Source of the DNA: Euclidia mi
Lineage: Eukaryota; Arthropoda; Insecta; Lepidoptera; Erebidae
Direction: 5' to 3'
NCBI GenBank assembly: GCA_944739405.2
Contig: OX123200.2
Coordinates: 8,200,761-8,264,760, forward strand
DNA length: 64,000 nt
Shown here: piece by piece, positions 54,480 through 64,000 of the stretch
How the letters are laid out: every line of letters starts with the position of its first letter
Position numbering within the stretch: position 1 is the first letter of the stretch
The notes under the pieces: model-generated
Told to the model about the DNA's origin: nothing
The model's database searches: none
The model's input: the letters and a program-made list of their open reading frames with translations, nothing else
Made by a program: the position numbers and the translations under genes

Positions 54480-56090
54480 GTGTGTCAACAAGTTCTATGA
54501 TTGTTCTTTAATTAAAACGTTGACTTGAAGCCATTTTCTAAGGGAAAAAAACTATTTCGGTATTCAAATTCCGGACTCCGAAATCAGCTAATCGAAATCC
54601 AACCTTACACCGTTACAACAAAATCGAAAGTGTCTTGTAATAAGGAAAGTACCTGTGATGCCATCGTAAAGCTTCTAATTGGTTTCATCCTCCCAATTTG
54701 GTGGGAAAATATTGTGAATCTAACGACAGGTATAAAGATGGTTAAGTAGTATTAATTCAGTTCGTTTATGGCACTGTCGAAGTGGTTGTCACATAAAGTT
54801 TTACTGCCCTCACGTTATCTTTTAGGGAAAGTTGAGTGAAAGCTCTGAAGAAATAAAAACTCCCTCTTTGAAGATTGCACAGATGTTTGAATGCTTTTAT
54901 TATTTACTGATGTCACCTGTCTGGCTATAAAAAAAATGTGTTTACGACCCACCTTCCATAAAGATAGTATCAAGATAGTGTATTGGAGGCCAGTACATGA
55001 GTGCTTGAGGTTCCTAGGTGAATTAAAAATAAAGTAAAGCTTAGGTATAGCGTAACTGACTTGAATGTGTCTGAATTGTCTGTATTTTGGATAAACTCTT
55101 CAAGAGATCCATTTCGATTTATATTTTATTCATACACCATCTAGATTAATGTTAATGCCTTCGATGACAACATAAATAAATTCAATGACACAAGGTATCA
55201 GTGACACCTTTGGTTAAAAGTTAGACCCGTTTCCTATTACGCTGACTCGAAGGAATGATCAATGAACGAATAATATATTATAGGAACGTCAATGAAAACT
55301 TTGGATTAGGGCTATTTACCAGAGTCGATGTAAAGTGAACACTATCAGGCTAAATGCTGCTGCAGTTGCCGCTGAATTGGCAAATAGGTTCGAATGTTTA
55401 TTAAACGTTCTATCAAATACTGGTTAAATTCTGTTTAATAGTTGCACTATTGCTGCGCTGCAGTTTCTGATTTCAGAAGAGCAAAATGCTTTTTATACGA
55501 ACTGTACAATCAATTTAAAATAACTTTTAAGCTTTTCCGTTGCATGATGGTTGAATGTTATTTTAAATTAAATGTAAAAATTGGCAGCGACTTCTCGACG
55601 AGAGAAATGCAATAACGATTGTATTTGAAGAATAAACCTTGTTGGAGTAATTGCTTAGTTAAGTGGGTTTCCATCTCGCTTTACGGTAAAGTAATAATGT
55701 TTTAAAGGAATTGGGTAAAATATCTCAATGGTAGTAGTAGTAACATTGAACGAGAAATGTTTGAGATCATCAAAGTGTCAGCCACTACCTTGTTCGCTTT
55801 TCTCCTTTTTTTACTTTCTATCCATACATGTTAAAAAATTAAGTACTCGGCTGCTTCTGCATGTATTATCTCGATAAACCAACAACCGGTTCAACCACAT
55901 GGTAACATACAATCATATGTTCGTCTCTGTCACAGGTTCACATCAAGACTGATATTGTAAATAACCTGCTAGTTATCAGAATGTCAGAGGCTCCATCCCT
56001 TTTTCCTTGTCTCTCATCGCACTCCTCCCCTGTGTAGATTCTTTTACAGAAATTTACAAATTGTTATTTGTTACCGAAATCTTTATATTT
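54480..56090. other. no gene recognised
   Basis: AT-rich. A plus-strand frame at 54525-54749 (74 codons, non-ATG) contains a Leu/Ile/Trp-rich segment (KLLIGFILPIWWENIVNL) and no known domain. It is most likely chance. Confidence 0.35.
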
Positions 56091-56149
56091 TATTATTTAA
56101 CCAAATAGCGTTGACGTGTAACGCTACATTCCTTTTCCTTGGTTGGTAA

Positions 56150-56258
56150 CGCACGCAATGGAAGCAAGTCTCTCCTAGTATTGCGGGTGTCCATGGGCAG
56201 CGGCACTCGCTTACCGTCAGGCCATCCGTCTGGTTGGCCACGTACTACATAAAAAAGT
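56150..56258 (+). repeat. retroposon 3' end
   Basis: 'tattgcgggtgtccatggg', 'cagcggcactcgcttaccg' and 'tcaggccatccgtctgg', then 'tactacataaaaaag'. This order is common at 3' ends of lepidopteran non-LTR elements. No coding part is attached. Confidence 0.6.
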
Positions 56259-56574
56259 TAAAAATGAGACGGTCTTACGTCATCCAATATTTTATAAAAT
56301 TCGTTAAAGAAGTTTCGAACAAAGAGTAAACAATATTTTAATATTGTACTTGTTTATATACAAGGCTGTTTGGAGATGTTGCTTGTGATTCAAGACGAGC
56401 TTTGTATAATCTGTGATGTTTTATTTATACAGTGTTTGGTAAACTTTGATTTATTTTATTCAGAACTCTAAGAATAGGAATAAGGTTATGTGTTGTATTT
56501 TTTATATTACTATCTATTTTCGTTACAGTTTATTGGTTATTTTGTTACCCTCTTTTGCTAAATCACGGTTGATG

Positions 56575-56720
56575 TTATCAAACCTATAGCATTCCTGGGT
56601 AAATAGGCTAACCAAAACAGAATTAATTATGCTTATCGGTCCAGTCGTTCCCGAGATTAGCGCGCTCAACCAACCAAACAAACTCTTCAGCTTTATTAAA
56701 TTAGTAGGTATATGAATAGT
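56575..56720 (-). mobile_element. Hel-2-like Helitron fragment
   Basis: 'gggtaaataggctaacc', 'cggtccagtcgttcccgag', 'attagcgcgctcaacc' and 'actcttcagctttatt' follow the 5' half of the Helitron family seen at 51040 and 57140, in reverse orientation. The TC terminus is not precise. Confidence 0.5.
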
Positions 56721-57105
56721 ATGTAATTATGGCATCTATATTTTGCATATGGTATTCCTCAAGGACGTGCGTACCGAGTGTGAAGAGTATACAAACAACA
56801 GACGAAAACCAGATGAATTCTTTACATAGAATATAGCATAGAAGTAAAAACTAGTTTATGTTTTTACGCAGTTTACTTTAAGTTACCTCAACCTTTACTG
56901 TACCGAATTTATTTATTTGGACAACTTTTTATTTAATTTATGTTTATTTGTTTATGTTTATGTTTCGTCAAGGTTGCGTCTCTCTGCTTCGAATTTAATA
57001 TTCAGGTCAATGTTTCGCTAATGTTCCTAATTAAATTGAATAAAAAAATGAAAAGAAAACAAATATTTTTCGTATAAACTTATTAGTGGTTTACAGCAAT
57101 ATAAT
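56721..57105. other. no gene or repeat recognised
   Basis: AT-rich DNA without long frames. Confidence 0.4.
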
Positions 57106-57139
57106 ATTTTTTTGAAACCTTATTCATTCTGTATAATCT

Positions 57140-57225
57140 AGTTATCAATGAAGGCTATATAACATGACGCTATGAGGCGGCAGTAGCTCTAAATATATCG
57201 AGGGTGTGAACGCGAGCTCAGCTAG
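57140..57225 (+). mobile_element. Helitron 3' end (Hel-2 relative)
   Basis: 'gaaggctatataacatgacg', 'ggcagtagctctaaatat' and 'cgagggtgtgaacgcgag', ending CTCAGCTAG|T. It keeps the intact CTAG terminus. The matching 5' end is not clear upstream. Confidence 0.7.
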
Positions 57226-57226
57226 T

Positions 57227-57303
57227 TTTTATATTATTATTTATAGACTCACGCCTGTATCCCCGAAGGGATATGCAGAGGTGTAATATTACACCCACAG
57301 CCC
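57227..57303 (-). repeat. SINE-Q, short 5'-truncated, at a Helitron 3' end
   Basis: Only the last part of SINE-Q ('tagactcacgcctgtatcc', 'gcagaggtgtaatattacac') is present. GCTCAGCTAGT flanks it at 57216-57226 and 57304-57314, an exact 11-base duplication that spans the Helitron terminus. Compare the insertion at 52634. Confidence 0.9.
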
Positions 57304-57314
57304 GCTCAGCTAGT

Positions 57315-59785
57315 ACTATAGTTAAATATAGTTTGTGGTAATGGCTTTTAGAAAACCTTTGATGCCCCTAGCTCTAACAAAATAAATGGATAGTTAACAA
57401 TTGGATAGGTATTTCCATTACAATACAAACCGAACACGGATATTCTAAAACGTGCCATTTATTCCGTGTACAAGCGAAATAATGAAAAAGGCGTTGACTT
57501 GCAAACAATTGTTGGTTGGAGTTAGGAATGTGTGCTATTCATGTTGAAAGCTGATCGCAAGCTTTTAATGATTTATGAGCTTTTAATGTGTATCGCGGAT
57601 TATTATATGAGCTTTTAATGTTTAATATATGATTTTCTAAGTAGCTATCCGATTATTATGAATGTCTGTATACCCACTGACAAAAAAACGTCGAATCGAG
57701 TTGATCCGAAATAATTGTAATTGTTTTTTTTGCTTTTCAATCATTATGTTTCTGATTTCCGATTCTATAATATTATGTTACGATGAAATTATACTTTTCA
57801 TTTCATTGCAGTGCACTGCATTCAAAAAGCTAAATTCATCTCTTGAAATCACAGAACATTGCTTACTAAAAAACCAAGAAGACAATCGTTCAAACGTAGC
57901 TATTATTGCAACTCAAGTATGACAATAATAGAACAAATTCGTAAATACACACACTATAAATACACCAAAATGTACCAGCAAGTAAAGGCCGTATTATACA
58001 GGGCTACCGCTCCGTTCTTGCACAGCTGTACCTACATTGAAATATGAACTTTAAGATCGTCAACTTTAGATATGATGCACAGTGACAGCAGAAAATAGCC
58101 TAAGCTGACTGTAACCTAGGCACTGGACGCTTAAACCTAAGTTACTAAAAGCGACCAAAAAAAATAGATTAGATTACCTACTGTGAATTCACACACCGCT
58201 CAGCTGCCTCACACATCTTCGTTGAACACACAGCTTTACATCCAGATTTAGAGAGTTATAAACTTACGAGCCTGACCAATGAGGAGAATTAGTAAACATT
58301 TGCCAGTTGGCTTCTGACGTCATTGCACGGTGCAACTACGAGGTGACATTATTATCGAATACTTTAGCGGAAATGTATATCGTGTAACAGTATAACGTAG
58401 TCATATGACCACGACATTTTTACTGAATATTTATAGAGTTCTATTTACAAATTTGTGTCAAACAGTAATATTTATTCAATATTAATTTACTATACTTCGC
58501 CGAGTACCCTATATACATTCTGTTTTCTAATATTCTAGTCAACTGTATTTTGAAATCTACATCGCACATGAATAAGAAATTACCCTTTATACACGAAATA
58601 AACTGAAAGAGGAACAAGCAACAAACATGTTGAAAATCAATGACTTCCTAGTTAAAACATCTCAGGGTAGACACTTCAAACTACCGGAATTCTCGAAGTA
58701 ACATCTAAAGACAGATTTATAAATACCAAAAAGGTAAAGACACTTTTATGAAGCTGAATTATTCCATATACACTTGAGCAAACCTTCACATAAAAAAAAA
58801 AAAATATATTAAAAAAAAAAAAAAACAATGACTGAGTTTGTTTCGGCCTTTCTTCTCAAGAATTCATTTAGCTAGGAAAAGCCGGCATCATCTAGAATAG
58901 GGTTTTGACATGTATAAGTGTTGTAAACAACCAAAATGCAGAAATAAATATGTCTTTATGTCATCAATTCAACCGTGTAACGTAAGTATCCCGGCGAATA
59001 CCTTTAAACATCGGGCGTTTCCCTTTTCCAATGAGTGCACAATGACCAGATTTAGCGACGACGTCACCAGGTTTATTGTGGCTTCTAAAAGTCATTGATG
59101 TCAAATCATAAAACGAGTACTTGCTTGGTGCAACGCCGCTAAATCATGTATTGCAATAAAATTCTACGTATTTTCGTGACTACTCATATGTGGAAAGAGA
59201 CAGGGTAAGGAACTGAACGGCTGTGACATTTTAAATACTGTAGCAAACGTTTATAAACTGCGCATGCAACTTTGCACAATTTTATTGATGTTTATACTTG
59301 TATTAAAATAGAGGTTGAATAATATTAAACACATTCATTCAGTTTCTGCAAAATTAATTTTTTGTTTTCATGATTATTTAGTGATGTATTATTTTAGATA
59401 CGAAGTATGTTTATTTAGAGTTGCGGTACATTTTCTTATGAGTTGAAATAAAAATAAATTCGAATCAACATTTTGCGTGCTTTTAGTTTATTTAAAGGTC
59501 TGACTTATCGTTTAGATAAATAATGTTTTGGGTTATTGAACACCCACATTGTTTCTTGTTATCGAGGTATTGGCTCTTAGCTTAGAATAAAATTAAAAGC
59601 AAAATCTAAACGGTAAATAGCTGTCTATTTGTGGTGGAGGTACTTTTGTCGTGGTAGCCACTTTTGTGTATAAAGCAAATGATAGATCAGCTAGACAGTA
59701 GTGTTATCAGTGCTTTTGAGCCAATGACGGTTGTACTTACTTTGTGTTATGTATAATCCCATACTACTACTATGGCCGCACTAGA
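57315..59785. other. no gene recognised; A-runs at 58793-58825
   Basis: AT-rich. Frames of 86 (57662-57922) and 62 codons have no family signature. Two long A-runs at 58793-58825 may mark an old retroposon end without recognisable body. Confidence 0.4.
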
Positions 59786-59789
59786 ACCT

Positions 59790-59875
59790 CGTAGTTTAAG
59801 ACAGACATACAGACAGACATGGCGAATTTATAAGAGTGCCGTTTTCTGCCTTTTGTAGCTACGGAACCTTAAAAA
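59790..59875 (-). repeat. fragment of the unnamed repeat at 38565
   Basis: 'cagacatacagacagacatg', 'gccgttttctgcc' and 'agctacggaaccttaaaaat' are the reverse-oriented counterpart of the 'agggttccgta ... ctgtctgtctgt' repeat. Confidence 0.5.
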
Positions 59876-59879
59876 TGGC

Positions 59880-60580
59880 TTACGTCAACTGTAACTTTAC
59901 CTAATTTTTAAAATGCAAATATAACTATTTCTTCCTATAACACACAAAATAATCAAACCCTACCATTCTCACTTCCAGACCAAAGAAACGGTCAGTTTGA
60001 ATGTAAACAGACATCATATGTTGGCGAATATGAAACAGCACTTTCTTATGAAAGAAATATTTTATAGAAGGGTCAGGTAATTTAGCCCCTAACATATAAA
60101 TGTTAGGGGTTCTCTGGGTAATTTCTAAGTAAAAGTTGGACAAAATTGGGCTTCGTGGATGGCAGAAAGTGGAGCAACTCAAATATTTCAATATTTTGGA
60201 GATAAGCTCATTTTAGTAATGATGTTTTATTCTCGATGGAAGTGCGAATAATTTATTTGGATGTGTTCCAAATAATTTATTTCGAAGAAATTGGACAGAC
60301 TATTTTGGATCAGCACTTGGGTGAATTCGAACGTTTTATGTACACCACTTGGTAAAGATGAGACATAGCAGAAGAAACGATTAATCTATTTGCTTATTTA
60401 TAATACTATGGTACTGTTTTTGTTAACAAAACTAGTAAATAGAATCTATGCAAGTGGATTCGGTCAAACTACATCCTAAAATCATTTAATATAGTTACAT
60501 CCATACACCTCTTACATCCTAAATCATTTAATATAGTTATTAAGAACTTTCTATAACAACTTATACACGGTCGTCGTTAG
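59880..60580. other. no gene recognised apart from the hairpin
   Basis: An 88-codon minus frame at 59925-60191 covers the hairpin and has no known domain. AT-rich otherwise. Confidence 0.3.
60086..60109. repeat. short perfect hairpin, 10-bp arms, 4-base loop
   Basis: CCCCTAACAT (60086-60095) and ATGTTAGGGG (60100-60109) around ATAA. Confidence 0.8.
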
Positions 60581-60584
60581 TCAA

Positions 60585-60862
60585 AGCACATCAGCCCTGA
60601 ATATAAATGCAATATGAGAAAGGTAAGGCCATATTACACCACGCTAACCAAGTGCGAGTTGACTGACTTCAAATGTCTTTCGAGTACATTATGGAGAAGA
60701 GCTCTGATATGCAGGTCTCCATACAATATCTTCTTTCACCGTTAAGCAAGCATTCACAATTTAATACGCACGTAACTTCGAAAAGTACGTTGTGCGTGCC
60801 ATAGATTTGACTGAGACCCTCTGCGTAGCAGTCTATGGGTCTCTCACTATGCTATCGCTGCT
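60585..60862 (-). repeat. SINE-A, decayed
   Basis: 'catcagccctgaatataaa', 'agtgcgagttgactgacttc', 'aaatgtctttcgagtac', 'cgcacgtaacttcgaaaag' and 'ctctcactatgctatcgct' follow SINE-A on the minus strand, with several small deletions. Confidence 0.75.
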
Positions 60863-60889
60863 TTTGCATCGATCAACAAGTCAGATTAG

Positions 60890-61083
60890 TCTACGGCCGC
60901 ACATTCTGCTAATACAACCGTTTCTGCCCAACCCCGAGGGAATTGTGGGAAATCCCTTCTTTGTGGACCCATACGGTCCCCAAGGAACATGCATGCCACA
61001 TTTAAGCTCTATACGCCTAAGAGTTTTGGCTGTAGCTCGTCTGTCAGTCAGTCATTAACGCAAGGATGTTATATATACATATG
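60890..61083 (-). mobile_element. Hel-3-like Helitron, decayed
   Basis: 'gagggaattgtgggaaatcc', 'ggtccccaaggaacatgc' and 'gtctgtcagtcagtcattaa', then 'gcaaggatgttatatata', follow Hel-3 order. The CTAG end is lost. Confidence 0.6.
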
Positions 61084-62850
61084 GACGACTTTACATAATA
61101 CATAATTAATATAATTCCCTTTGACCTGTATTACAATCCGCATCGTCGACTCTCGCTCGACCCGAGTTTTCATATCAAACGCTTCAAATATTTTGATCAA
61201 GGGCTCTCATAATATATCAAGAGATTATTCACTTTAAATAGAAAATTGGGCTGCGAATTGTTTTTGTTCAATTAGATTATGCCAAGTTTTGTACCAACTG
61301 AATCCTGTTCCTTTTGAATGTAAATGCTTTTAAACTATCAAATTACTATAGTAGTATGAATAGTACGATGAATGAATATATTGAAGTAAAGGCTTAGTTC
61401 TGGCACGCATGAGTCGTCCATTTTATTGGGTATACATATATAATGTGGATAAAAGTTTTCGGCACGGATACCTACTGAAAGATATACCTTATTGGCATGA
61501 AATTTGCATTCTGTACAAGCAAATATTGGCCCGTAGATGCCATTGATACCGTTCTATGTGGAATTTCTGTCCTTTGACAAGCGATTATATTAAAAATTTT
61601 GAAGTCGACATCTCTCGGGTTTGCATTTAAATAGGAGTCATCTTTCTTCTTAAACAGTGTAGATTTGTCAAGATAGCAAGCTACTGCTTATCTACCATAC
61701 CAGTTAGACCTGTGCCGAGGCTTATGCTACGAAATTCCTCACTCCGAGCTACTCTTGAATACATTTTTAAGATTTTTAAGACATCGCAAAATCGGCTCGA
61801 TCCGGCAATCACACTCGTGATTCGCAGTATCTTAATTAGTAGGTATGTGTATACTCAAATTATTTAAAAATGAAGAACTCGAATTAACCCTAATATTTAG
61901 GGAGAGTGTACATTTTGTACGGAGTGTTGTTATTGCTTCAGTAATGTATTACGGCTAAATAATTTCACAGTTTTCAAGTCAAACGCAATGGTTCACTATT
62001 TATCTCAGAGACGACGTCGACGATACGTGGTACGAATATTTCAACGGCTTGGGAGAAACGTTTTCTTTATAAGGCTCATTGAGTTAAGGAAGGTGCCGAG
62101 GTGATCTTGAGTGAATTTGTTACCTTAAACCATGTCCAGCCATTACTAGTATGCGATTAACAGTTTCAGTAGATAAAGACTTAGATAGATAGATTAATAA
62201 TACCGTTTCCTACACGGATGGCATATAAAGTTAAGTGAATGGATCCATGCTCAAAACAGTAGGTACTGATCCTTCTAAAAAGTCTTTCTGTCCACCATTA
62301 AAATGATTACGAAGACCGCCCAAAACACGGTTTTAAATAGGAAAGAAATAAGTGTGCTGGAGCCTCTGCCTTATCGTCATCTCATTTCTTCTGGTTTCAG
62401 CCAAACTCTGGTATTCTGTTCGCCTACAGGTATTTCATCTATGCTTACTCGCTAACAAATTGTACTTTTGTCTACTCAAAAGTAATAATATATTCTACCA
62501 CATAATATAAAAAAGTAGTAATTACAACCCAAGTATCTATTGTTTGAAAGCCAATACAACCAGAACACGTGATTGTTCATATTAAATCCACGAGCCTTTA
62601 CAGGATCAGGATAAAAATCTGCCTTAATTGGACATGAGGCGTATTCTGATCACGTTTGTAACACATTTCTGCAGTAGACTACCGAAGGAATTGGCAATTA
62701 AAAATACATTTATTTGAAACAACACGTGTTTTGGTTAAGCTTTTCAAATTACGCAGGTAACGTGGATTCCATATAAATGTACAAAAATCATAAAAAATAA
62801 AAGATTAACAAAGGAATTAAACATACTAATGTTTTATTTTTATTCTTTAA
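61084..62850. other. no gene or repeat recognised
   Basis: AT-rich DNA without long frames or identifiable repeats. Confidence 0.4.
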
Positions 62851-62856
62851 ATAAAG

Positions 62857-63003
62857 AGCCCAGAGCTACGCTCGCACATTTTTTTATTTAACCTTTTTTT
62901 CTATCCCGTAGGAATTTCGACTGCACCTCAACAATCCTACGGAACATACATACATGATTTTCAGCTTATTGTGTTCAGTGTTAGTAACGGAAGAATTTTA
63001 TAC
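62857..63003 (-). mobile_element. Hel-3-like Helitron, strongly decayed
   Basis: 'gagcccagagctacgctcgc', 'ctatcccgtaggaatttcg' and 'gaacatacatac', ending 'gaagaattttatacac', in Hel-3 order with large differences. Confidence 0.45.
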
Positions 63004-63063
63004 ACAGTGTTTTAAACCCATTGGTGCTAAATTGGCCCTAAGATTTGATAGAACTGTAATTCA

Positions 63064-63125
63064 CTAGCTTTTGCCCGCGACTTTGTCCGCTTGGGGATCA
63101 ATAATTGGGATAAAACTAACCGACA
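63064..63125 (-). mobile_element. Hel-2-like Helitron 3' end fragment
   Basis: A|CTAGCTTTTGCCCGCGACTT on the plus strand is the reverse complement of a CTAG|T Helitron 3' end. The rest of the element is missing after about 60 bases. Confidence 0.5.
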
Positions 63126-63246
63126 TAGTAAAGACTAAAGCTAATGCGAAGTTAATCAATTTCTGTTACGCAATTTTTGCGTGAAAGAGTAACAAACAAC
63201 CACACATCGACGCAAACTATTATGTTTATAACTTTATTTAAGTTAT

Positions 63247-63453
63247 TTAAGTGTTAATTATCGCTTGCTTATCGGTGTAGGAAAACATCGTGAGGAGAAC
63301 TGCATGTCTGAGAGTTCTCCATGATGTTCTCAAAAGACATGTGAAGTCTGCCAACCCGCACTTGGCCAGCGTGGTGGACTATGGCCTTACCCTTCTCATA
63401 GTGAGAAGAGGCCGGTGCCCAGCAGTGGGACAGTATAAAGGGCTGATGATTAT
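63247..63453 (+). repeat. SINE-A, 5'-truncated
   Basis: 'gttaattatcgcttgct', 'ggaaaacatcgtgagg', 'catgtctgagagttctcc', 'aacccgcacttggccag' and 'gcccagcagtgggacag', with a short tail 'gctgatgattatt'. Well conserved but lacking the tRNA head. Confidence 0.8.
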
Positions 63454-64000
63454 TAAAGTAGTTGGATTATCTTTCTTTTTAATTAATAGGCGAAAAACAA
63501 ACATAGGGATGATTGTTAGCGTTTGAGCCCATGGACCCAAACAACACCAGAGTGATCACAACCTGGTTGCTGTTGAAAAGGCATAGGATATGGAGCGGGA
63601 CGACAGGGAAGGAAAAGGAATGGGATGTCTGACACTCTCACTCACCGAACGAAACGAAACGCAACAGTGAAGGTACTGTTACTTTACGTCGATTTTCTGT
63701 GAGAGGGTAGTTCTTCCCCGGTCGAGCCGGCCCATTCATGCTGAAATCAGCAAGGCTCTACTACCTGTCGCTCTGCCAACATTACACATAACGAAGCTCT
63801 ACTGGACATTTCTATTCCTCCTACAATACTACTCCAGATTTACCAAGTTTACAGTTTATTACAGGTATTTTCCAAGCAATTTTCTATTTGCATCGAGAGT
63901 TATTGGTGAATTGTGACGTTGGCTTTAACGTTTTCCTTCGCTTTGTGCACTTAAACGTTTCTCAGAAGAGGTTTGAGGTTTTGAACGTTAAAGCAAGTCA
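63454..64000. other. possible repeat, not identified
   Basis: The phrase 'ccggtcgagccggcccattc' (63719-63738) with 'tgctgaaatcagcaaggctc' looks like a family repeat because it is GC-rich and sharply different from its surroundings. I cannot define the family or ends. Confidence 0.3.

Overview
The window looks like AT-rich, repeat-dense, gene-poor nuclear DNA from a moth or butterfly. I see no complete host gene, no tRNA, rRNA or snRNA gene that is not part of a retroposon, no CRISPR array and no bacterial-style operon. The assignment rests on the repeats: Helitrons with Lep1-like ends (TCTAATATATAAAATTCTCG at the 5' end, GGGTCAGCTAG at the 3' end), RTE-clade LINE tails ending in (GAT)n, and a 5S-rRNA-derived SINE of the kind described in the moth Helicoverpa armigera (HaSE3). 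I cannot name the species.

Family names used here are working names. SINE-A: tRNA-like head, body containing TGCAGGTTTCC (as read on the minus strand of most copies), (GAT)n tail. SINE-B: the same head, then a different body with a GTCGGTCCCGG core. SINE-5S: a 5S rRNA head joined to that same core. SINE-T: tRNA-like head TTGGCGCAGCGG with a (TAT)n-type tail. SINE-Q: another tRNA-like head, with a tail ending GGCGTGAGTCTAT that it shares with a longer element, LINE-X. SINE-C: old, diverged tRNA-headed copies. Retro-D: a headless (GAT)n-tailed retroposon. Hel-1, Hel-2 and Hel-3: short non-autonomous Helitrons.

Layout. 1-8 kb: mostly unrecognised DNA with an RTE tail and old SINEs. 8.5-12.5 kb: two Helitrons, a 5S SINE split by a pogo/Tigger-like DNA transposon, and an RTE tail. 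12.7-19 kb: a dense SINE/LINE/Helitron cluster with a MITE and a short GC-rich stretch carrying TATA-box and CRE-like motifs. 19.66-19.90 kb: the best candidate for a host or domesticated exon. 21.7-24.5 kb: two 5S SINEs, a 138-bp-arm palindrome and a CpG-rich repeat cluster. 26-29.2 kb: RTE tail, SINE-in-Retro-D nest, and the C-terminus of a LINE reverse transcriptase. 29.5-38 kb: SINEs and Helitrons. 38-46 kb: sparse. 46-57.3 kb: SINEs, Helitrons, MITEs and several perfect short-loop hairpins. 57.3-64 kb: mostly unrecognised, with decayed SINE and Helitron copies.

Nothing here works together as a pathway. What can be read is insertion history. Several insertions keep target-site duplications, and empty sites or intact relatives in the same window allow relative ordering. 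The most unusual points are the modular exchange of heads, cores and tails among SINE families; two SINE-Q insertions at the same position at Helitron 3' ends; the pogo-like element inside a 5S SINE; the large palindrome at 23.4-23.7 kb; and the clustered perfect hairpins at 49.6-49.8 kb.
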